From NCBI GenBank assembly GCA_013154225.1, contig JAADCW010000223.1:1-18094 (forward strand): a stretch of 18,094 bases of DNA, read 5' to 3'. Positions within the stretch are counted from its first letter, which is position 1, and every line of letters starts with the position of its first letter. The translations under genes and the position numbers were made by a program. The notes under the pieces were generated by a model. The model did not search any database. It was not told the origin of the DNA and was given only the letters and a program-made list of their open reading frames with translations. The DNA is from Chloroflexota bacterium (lineage in GTDB: Bacteria; Chloroflexota; Anaerolineae; Anaerolineales; DRMV01). This document shows, piece by piece, positions 13,754-18,094 of the stretch.

Positions 13754-14722
13754 TCAAGGTGCGATAAAGCCGGCTTCCAAATCGTGCATCACTTCTTCAG
13801 CCAAACGTTGCCTTCCGGGGGAAATCGCGCCCGAGTCATACACATCCAGCCGCATGGGCACCGGTGTAGAAGCCAGCGCAGGGTCTTGCCATAACGCATC
13901 CAAACCGGCTTGCACATCGGCGGCAATGCTCGCGGCATAGCGCGTAGGATCTTCCGGGTTATCCAAGGCGATGAGCACCACGTTGTTGGGCAAATCCTGC
14001 GCCACGTTGGCCTGCATGGCTTTGGGGCTCAGGACAAAAGTATGCACCGCCGCGGCCTGAAGGCGCTGCACCGCGGCTTGCCAGGCGGCCGCGTCGCTTT
14101 CAGGCGGAAGCAGCGCATAAGCTGGATAGACCACAAAAGGCGGATAGAGAGGCCGACACAGCCCGCAAAAATAGCGCCCGCCATCTTCAAAAGCCTGGGC
14201 AGCCTGGGCTTCGTTTTCTGTGGCCAACATGGCAATGCGCCAATCTTTGGTGATCACAGCCGAGAGATACCCCGCCAAAAAAGCCCGATGCGCCAAATCT
14301 GCCGGGGTGGGGTCCAATTTTTGCACAGCCTCTTCCACCTCAGAGGGCGGTGCAATGGCCAAGATGCGGGCGTCGGTGTTCGGCGGCGCGGCTTCCACGG
14401 CCACGATCACCTGGACGTTGGGCGGCAAATCCTCGCCAGGCTGGCGCTGTAAAGGCACAAAACCCTGGTCCTGCGCCAGAGACTGCACCCACGCCCAAGC
14501 GGGGTCCCGCAAAGCAGGGGCGGCCTCAGGCCCAGCCCACAACACTGCGGTTGGCGGCGCAGGGGTGGCGGTGGGTGTGGGGGAAGGCAAAGCCGTGGCC
14601 GTGGGCACCATCGTGGTCGTTGCGGGGGCCTGCGTGGCTTCGGGCGTATGCTGGCAGGCCGCAAGAACCACGCCAAGCCACACCAAACCAAAAAGTATTT
14701 TCCGCATCAAGTTGCGAGGCAT
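13754..14722 (-). CDS. Lipoprotein with BMP/PnrA-like substrate-binding domain (tentative)
   Basis: The 322-residue precursor has a signal peptide MRKILFGLVWLGVVLAAC with lipobox LAAC, so the mature protein should begin at lipidated Cys23. A Pro/Thr/Ala-rich spacer (about 26-59) tethers a periplasmic-binding-like domain. The stretch DLAHRAFLAGYLSAVITKDWRIAML with AFEDG at 178-182 resembles basic membrane protein (PnrA/Med) family proteins, which bind nucleosides in ABC import. An unusual CGLC motif sits at 186-189 before PLYPPFVVYP. No permease or ATPase gene is nearby, so it may be an orphan receptor or structural lipoprotein. GGAAG lies 5 to 8 bases before the ATG at 14722; an internal ATG at residue 6 is also possible. 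The lipoprotein call is firm, the ligand is unknown. Confidence 0.8.
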   Translation of the reverse strand: MPRNLMRKILFGLVWLGVVLAACQHTPEATQAPATTTMVPTATALPSPTPTATPAPPTAVLWAGPEAAPALRDPAWAWVQSLAQDQGFVPLQRQPGEDLPPNVQVIVAVEAAPPNTDARILAIAPPSEVEEAVQKLDPTPADLAHRAFLAGYLSAVITKDWRIAMLATENEAQAAQAFEDGGRYFCGLCRPLYPPFVVYPAYALLPPESDAAAWQAAVQRLQAAAVHTFVLSPKAMQANVAQDLPNNVVLIALDNPEDPTRYAASIAADVQAGLDALWQDPALASTPVPMRLDVYDSGAISPGRQRLAEEVMHDLEAGFIAP

Positions 14723-14759
14723 AGGACTTCCTTCTCAAAGGGGGCGGGCAGAAAGCGGG

Positions 14760-14769
14760 TATAATTATA
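14760..14769. promoter_or_regulatory. Overlapping divergent -10 boxes (palindrome TATAATTATA)
   Basis: TATAAT on the plus strand (14760-14765) serves the HAD gene, with a predicted start near 14772. TATAAT on the minus strand (14764-14769) serves the lipoprotein gene, with a predicted start near 14757. The two hexamers share bases 14764-14765, so two polymerases could not occupy both at once. No clear -35 boxes are seen. Confidence 0.6.
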
Positions 14770-14814
14770 AACAATACAAAATTTGCAGACATCACCGACA
14801 ACAGCGAGGAAGAT

Positions 14815-15285
14815 ATGATTATACTCAACGTGCCCGGACGAGGCGCCTTTCAATTTGAACATCTGGTGAGCGACGTCAACGGCACCCTGGCTGTGGATGG
14901 CGCACTGCTTCCTGGGGTTGCCGAGCGCCTGAAGGCTGTGCAAGAACACCTCACCCTGCACTTGCTCACCGCCGACACCCACGGCAAACAGGCCATCATT
15001 GACCAGCAGTTAGGGGTCACGGCTGTGCGTGTAAAAGGCGGCGGTGAGGCCGGGCAAAAAGCCGAATTTGTGCGCAACTTGGGCGCCGAAAAGGTCATTG
15101 CCTTGGGGCAAGGGGCTAACGATGCGCTCATGCTGCGCGAAGCGGCCTTGGGCATTTGTGTGCTCTCGCCCGAGGGCACTGCAGTGGAAGCCCTCCTGGC
15201 CGCGGACATCGTTGTACCTGATGTTACCACTGCCCTTGACTTGTTGCTCAACCCCACCCGTTTGGTTGCCAGTTTACGCCGATGA
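14815..15285 (+). CDS. HAD-superfamily protein, soluble P-type ATPase-like (COG4087 type)
   Basis: This 156-residue cytoplasmic protein matches the minimal P-domain-like HAD family. Motif I is SDVNGTLAVDG with nucleophile Asp20; Asn22 stands where most phosphatases have the second Asp, as is usual in this family and reminiscent of DKTGT in P-type ATPases. Motif II is LLTADT (Thr52), the motif III lysine is Lys82 (GQKAEF), and motif IV is GQGANDALMLREA with Asp103. It has no membrane segments. The substrate is unknown; the Asn suggests a phosphatase or phospho-binding role different from standard HAD enzymes. GAGGAAG lies just upstream of the ATG at 14815. The stop overlaps the ATG of the DUF389-SH3b gene (ATGA), so the two are translationally coupled. 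Confidence 0.86.
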   Translation: MIILNVPGRGAFQFEHLVSDVNGTLAVDGALLPGVAERLKAVQEHLTLHLLTADTHGKQAIIDQQLGVTAVRVKGGGEAGQKAEFVRNLGAEKVIALGQGANDALMLREAALGICVLSPEGTAVEALLAADIVVPDVTTALDLLLNPTRLVASLRR

Positions 15286-16478
15286 CCATTCCGCGAAGCA
15301 AAGCCACCCCTGAAGATCCGCAACGCCTGCCACCGGCACGACGCAGGCGGGCGCGGCGTTCCCTCGCGCCCATGAGCGCGGAAGAGCGGGAAGCCTTTTG
15401 GAACCAAACTGCCCGCCGTGCTGAGCCGTCGGTGGATTTCTTCCTCTTTCTGACCTTGGCCGCGGTGATTTGGGCTTTTGGCTTAGGGGTGGATTCAGCC
15501 GCGCTGCTTTTCTTTGGCGCGCTGGTGGCGCCCAGCATGGCCCCGTTGATTGGCCTGGGATTAGGGGTCGTCACGGGTTCAGCCCGCTATTTCCTCCACG
15601 TGTTGGGCGGCCTGCTGGTGGGGAGTATTTTGGTTTTCATTGTGGGCGTTTTGGGTGGCGCGGCCGGGCGCATTTGGGCACCGCCTTTATTGCAACAGGC
15701 CCCTTTGCACGCCCACTTCTCGGTGTGGGACTTCGTGATCCTCATTGTCGCGTCGGCATGGGCCACCATTGCCCTGACCCGCTCGCCCCGCAAATTAGCC
15801 CTGCCGGGCGCGGCACTGGCGTATGAGGTCTTTCTGCCCTTGGCTACTGCAGGCTTTGGCCTGGGAAGCGGCGCGCCGCACCTCTTCCCCGACGGCCTGT
15901 TGGTATATGCCGTGCATCTGGCCTGGGTGGTGCTGATCAGTGCGCTGGTGCTGGCTGTGCTGGGCTTTCGCCCCCTGACGCTGTTCGGCTACACGTTGGG
16001 CGGCGTGGTTGCTCTGGCCGGCGCGGTGCTCTTGGTGCTGGCTTTGGGCCTGGGTACAGCGGTCGGCACACAGGTTGCCCTGCCTACTCCTATCCCCACG
16101 CCAACCCCCATTCCCCCCACAGCTACCGCAACCCTGCCCCCCACGCCCACACCGGTGCCACCCACCGCGACGCCCACACCGCCGCCTACGGCAACACCCA
16201 GCCCCACACCCACGCTGACGCCTTCCCCCAGCCCCACGCCGGTGTATGCTGTGGTGCACGCGCCCGAACAATATGGCGGCATTCTGGTGCGAGAAGCCCC
16301 AGGGTTCGACAGCAAAATCGTGGCACGCGCTTCCAACGGCGACGTGGTGGAAGTTATTGGGCCCGAACAGGAAGTGGGCGATTATCTCTGGGTTCAGGTG
16401 CTCATCCCGGCAACGGGTAAAACCGGCTGGGTTTTGGAACATTTGTTACTCATGGCGACACCATCCCCCAACTGGTAA
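15282..16478 (+). CDS. DUF389-like multispanning membrane protein with Pro/Thr linker and C-terminal SH3b domain
   Basis: The 398-residue protein starts with a basic cytoplasmic tail (1-50, ARRRRARRSLAP). About seven hydrophobic segments follow (roughly 51-70, 73-97, 103-125, 148-165, 176-195, 203-228, 236-262). The motif DSAALLFFGALVAPSMAPLIGLGLG is split over TM2 and resembles the DUF389 signature. Residues 268-320 are an almost pure Pro/Thr/Ala/Ser linker. Residues 321-392 form a bacterial SH3-like domain (VVHAPEQYGGILVREAPG, GDVVEVIG, WVQVLI, GKTGWVLEHLLL), expected outside the cell and possibly contacting the wall or envelope. It is coupled to the HAD gene by a 4-base overlap. Function is unknown; a transport or envelope-sensing role is inference. 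Confidence 0.82.
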   Translation: MTIPRSKATPEDPQRLPPARRRRARRSLAPMSAEEREAFWNQTARRAEPSVDFFLFLTLAAVIWAFGLGVDSAALLFFGALVAPSMAPLIGLGLGVVTGSARYFLHVLGGLLVGSILVFIVGVLGGAAGRIWAPPLLQQAPLHAHFSVWDFVILIVASAWATIALTRSPRKLALPGAALAYEVFLPLATAGFGLGSGAPHLFPDGLLVYAVHLAWVVLISALVLAVLGFRPLTLFGYTLGGVVALAGAVLLVLALGLGTAVGTQVALPTPIPTPTPIPPTATATLPPTPTPVPPTATPTPPPTATPSPTPTLTPSPSPTPVYAVVHAPEQYGGILVREAPGFDSKIVARASNGDVVEVIGPEQEVGDYLWVQVLIPATGKTGWVLEHLLLMATPSPNW

Positions 16479-16501
16479 ACGGCCTCGGTCGAGCAGCCCG
16501 C

Positions 16502-16530
16502 TTGACTTTCAAAAGCGCGTGTGCTAATCT
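16502..16530 (+). promoter_or_regulatory. Full sigma-70 promoter of the LysM lipoprotein gene
   Basis: TTGACT (16502-16507), a 17-base spacer, and TAATCT (16525-16530) preceded by TGC (extended -10, within TGTGCTAATCT). The predicted start is near 16537, leaving a leader of about 89 nt. It is the best -35/-10 pair in the window. Confidence 0.75.
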
Positions 16531-16625
16531 TAGCATGATGGCAAGCCTGGCCCATCGCCAACAGGTATCGGTGTCGCAGTAGGTGAGACGAGGCCGTTGC
16601 TTACTTTTTGCAAGGAGAGGTTGTG

Positions 16626-17291
16626 ATGAAGAAATATGCCCTTTGGTTGATTTTTGCGCTGGTATTCGCACTTGTGTTGGGGGCGTGTACACGCTCTGCC
16701 AGCGGATCTGTGCCTCCGACACCTACGGCAAGCGGCATGGGTGGATTCCCCACGCCGGTGCCCACGGGCGTTGCCAACATTAGCGCAACGCAAACCGCGG
16801 TGGCAATGCCGCCTCAAACGGGCGGCGGGGAAGCCGAAGAGCAGCCCACACCCATCCCTCTGGCCACGTTGATGCCCACGCCAACCCCCATCCCCCTGCC
16901 CACGGCAACGCCTAAGCCAGTGGTAACCGCGGCCCCTACCAAGGTTTCCCACGAAGTTCCTGCCAAATACACCCTCCACGAGGGTGAATTCCCCTACTGC
17001 CTGGCACGGCGCTTCAACATTGACCCCGACGACTTGCTGCGCGCCAACGGCCTGGTGCGTGGGCAAACGGTGTATCCGGGCAAGACCCTCATTATCCCCG
17101 AAGGGGCTAAACCGTTCCCCTATCAGCGGGCACTGCGGGCTCACCCCACCACCTATACCGTGCAATACGGCGACACCCTCTACACCATTGCTTGTAAGTT
17201 CGGCGATGTGTGGCCGGAAGACATCGCCGCGGCCAACGGCCTGAGCCTGGATGCCACGCTGACGCCTGGCCAAACTTTGCAAATCCCCTAA
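16626..17291 (+). CDS. Lipoprotein with two LysM domains
   Basis: The 221-residue precursor has a signal peptide MKKYALWLIFALVFALVLGAC with lipobox LGAC (lipidated Cys21). A Pro/Thr-rich spacer covers about 28-105. Two LysM modules follow: about 113-158 (KYTLHEGEFPYCLARRFNI through LIIPEG) and 175-221 (TYTVQYGDTLYTIACKFGD through TLQIP). LysM binds N-acetylglucosamine-containing glycans such as peptidoglycan. Each LysM has one cysteine at the same helix (Cys125, Cys190), which could form an inter-domain disulfide. The start at 16626 follows AAGGAGAGG by 5 bases; a start 18 bases upstream would lack a ribosome site. No catalytic domain is present, so the role is probably glycan binding or envelope anchoring. 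Confidence 0.92.
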   Translation: MKKYALWLIFALVFALVLGACTRSASGSVPPTPTASGMGGFPTPVPTGVANISATQTAVAMPPQTGGGEAEEQPTPIPLATLMPTPTPIPLPTATPKPVVTAAPTKVSHEVPAKYTLHEGEFPYCLARRFNIDPDDLLRANGLVRGQTVYPGKTLIIPEGAKPFPYQRALRAHPTTYTVQYGDTLYTIACKFGDVWPEDIAAANGLSLDATLTPGQTLQIP

Positions 17292-17311
17292 AGTCCTGTT
17301 TCCCGATACTC

Positions 17312-17341
17312 AAGGGTGCTGCGCGTAAGTGCAGCACCCTT
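17312..17341 (+). terminator. Intrinsic terminator after the LysM lipoprotein gene
   Basis: An 11-bp stem, AAGGGTGCTGC with GCAGCACCCTT, extendable through a C-G and a G-T pair to a GTAA loop, followed by TAACCTTT. It sits 20 bases after the stop and before the Nudix ribosome site. Confidence 0.82.
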
Positions 17342-17360
17342 TAACCTTTGGAGCACAACG

Positions 17361-17900
17361 ATGTTTACCGTCGAACGCTCGGAAAAAGTCTTCCAAGGGC
17401 GGGTGTTTGACGTCCGCCGTGATTGGGTGCGCTTGCCCAACGGTCGCACCACCGCGTTGGACATCATCACCCATCACGGGGCAGTGACCCTGGTGCCTCT
17501 GGACGAGCAAGGGCGGCTTTGGTTCGTGCAGCAATATCGCCACGCGGCCGGCACCACACTGCTGGAATTCCCCGCGGGCACGCTGGAACCCAACGAAGCC
17601 CCCGAAGCGTGCGCGGCCCGAGAAATTCGGGAAGAAATCGGCATGGCCGCTGAAAACCTGCAACTGCTGGGCACGTTTTACCTTGCCCCAGGGTATTCCA
17701 CCGAATACATGCACGTGTATTTGGCCACTGGCCTTTCCCCTGCACCGCTCCCGCCCGATGCGGACGAAATTCTGGAGCCCGTTGCCCTTCCCATTGACGA
17801 AGTGCTCAACCTGGCACATGCTGGCCAACTTCAAGATGCCAAAACCCTGGCCGCGCTCATGCTGGCGTTGCCCTATCTCAAACCCGAAAAAAGCGCGTGA
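17361..17900 (+). CDS. Nudix hydrolase, ADP-ribose pyrophosphatase type
   Basis: This 179-residue enzyme probably cleaves ADP-ribose to AMP and ribose 5-phosphate. The Nudix box GX5EX7REUXEEXGU is perfect from Gly73 to Met95 (GTLEPNE, then REIREEIGM). Upstream VQQYRHAAGTTLLEFPAG is the usual ADPRase sequence, and the downstream APGYSTEYMHVYLA matches the subfamily region about 15-20 residues after the box. The ATG at 17361 follows GGAG by 7 bases; the longer frame upstream would run through the terminator hairpin. Its 3' end lies directly on the extended -10 of the thx gene. ADP-ribose versus related nucleotide sugars cannot be decided from sequence. Confidence 0.94.
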   Translation: MFTVERSEKVFQGRVFDVRRDWVRLPNGRTTALDIITHHGAVTLVPLDEQGRLWFVQQYRHAAGTTLLEFPAGTLEPNEAPEACAAREIREEIGMAAENLQLLGTFYLAPGYSTEYMHVYLATGLSPAPLPPDADEILEPVALPIDEVLNLAHAGQLQDAKTLAALMLALPYLKPEKSA

Positions 17901-17906
17901 TATAAT
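17898..17906 (+). promoter_or_regulatory. Extended -10 promoter of thx
   Basis: TGA followed by TATAAT, a perfect TGnTATAAT. It overlaps the Nudix stop codon. The predicted start is near 17913 and the leader is about 30 nt, with GGAGGTG 5 bases before the ATG. Confidence 0.65.
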
Positions 17907-17942
17907 AGCGCAGATAACTCCCCCGATTTAGGAGGTGTCATC

Positions 17943-18047
17943 ATGGGCAAAGGCGATCGCCGCACCCGCCGGGGCAAAATCTGGCGGGGCTCACACGGAA
18001 AATCTCGCCCCAAGCCGAAGAAAAAGGCCAAAAAGCAGGCCGAATAG
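17943..18047 (+). CDS. thx: 30S ribosomal protein THX
   Basis: A 34-residue, very basic protein that starts MGKGDRRTRRGKIWRGSHGK and ends in a Lys-rich tail (KPKKKAKKQAE). The first part is nearly identical to Thermus THX, a small peptide that sits in a cavity at the top of the 30S head and stabilises rRNA packing. This version is a few residues longer at the C-terminus than the 26-27 residue Thermus protein. GGAGGTG lies 5 bases before the ATG, an extended -10 lies further upstream, and a terminator follows, so it is a self-contained transcription unit. It is below the length usually picked up by gene finders. Confidence 0.95.
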   Translation: MGKGDRRTRRGKIWRGSHGKSRPKPKKKAKKQAE

Positions 18048-18058
18048 CACGCTCTGGC

Positions 18059-18084
18059 AACCCCACACCCCGCGGTGAGGGGTT
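18059..18084 (+). terminator. Intrinsic terminator after thx
   Basis: AACCCC-A-CACC, loop CCGC, GGTG-A-GGGGTT: a 10-bp stem with one A-A mismatch, followed by TT and a short GCCTTT. It begins 11 bases after the thx stop. Confidence 0.85.
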
Positions 18085-18094
18085 TTGCCTTTAA

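Noticed and set aside
16083..16241. Possible tandem repeat or CRISPR-like array
   Set aside because: It is a low-complexity Pro/Thr coding linker without fixed repeat length or spacers.
15795..16442. Minus-strand Cys/Gly-rich open frame opposite the DUF389-SH3b linker
   Set aside because: The apparent Cys/Gly repeats are the complement of the Pro/Thr codon repeat on the other strand.
16537..16625. Riboswitch in the 89-nt leader of the LysM gene
   Set aside because: Only weak short pairings are visible and none resembles a known riboswitch core.

Overview
The window is a GC-rich (about 60% by eye), densely coded bacterial chromosome segment. It carries core housekeeping genes and shows no phage, transposon, CRISPR or rRNA/tRNA. 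The best guess for the host is Chloroflexota, probably class Anaerolineae. This is inference, from lipoproteins with long Pro/Thr-rich linkers, LysM domains containing a YCLARRFN-type motif, a DUF389-SH3b protein, a primary sigma factor with an insertion in region 3, and a THX-type ribosomal protein. No taxonomic marker such as 16S is present.

Layout, left to right. 1-1182 (minus): an ECF sigma factor and a translationally coupled membrane anti-sigma candidate cut by the window edge. 1349-3940 (plus): hutI (probably a leaderless transcript), a tiny two-helix membrane protein and an HD-phosphohydrolase/PncC (CinA C-terminal) fusion. A bidirectional terminator at 4007-4036 separates these from a convergent five-gene operon on the minus strand (8778 to 4026): pdxS, pdxT, a GNAT-like unknown, an R3H-domain AAA ATPase (Ycf45/SpoIIIAA-like) and tmk, with the last three genes overlapping by 4 bases. 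Next on the minus strand are dnaG-rpoD (12415 to 9014), a short macromolecular-synthesis operon, and a YfcE-type phosphodiesterase (12994 to 12488). Divergent from that gene is long-form hpf. A shared terminator at 13702-13729 separates hpf from a convergent BMP/PnrA-like lipoprotein. Divergent from the lipoprotein is a pair formed by a HAD protein and a DUF389-SH3b membrane protein. The window ends with a LysM lipoprotein, a Nudix ADP-ribose pyrophosphatase and the 34-residue THX ribosomal protein, which lies in its own small transcription unit.

Functional themes are replication, transcription and translation maintenance (dnaG, rpoD, tmk, hpf, thx), cofactor and nucleotide housekeeping (pdxST, PncC, Nudix, phosphodiesterase) and cell-surface proteins with Pro/Thr linkers. 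The longest gap without a gene is 235 bp (8779-9013), which holds the rpoD terminator and the pdxS promoter. No complete new defence or mobile system is visible. The most interesting items are a strong excess of the palindrome CCGCGG, the HD-PncC fusion, the DUF389-SH3b architecture, a recurring TGTGCTAA extended -10 promoter motif, overlapping divergent -10 boxes at 14760-14769, a heptamer repeat between pdxS and pdxT, and an inverted repeat bracketing the pdxS promoter.
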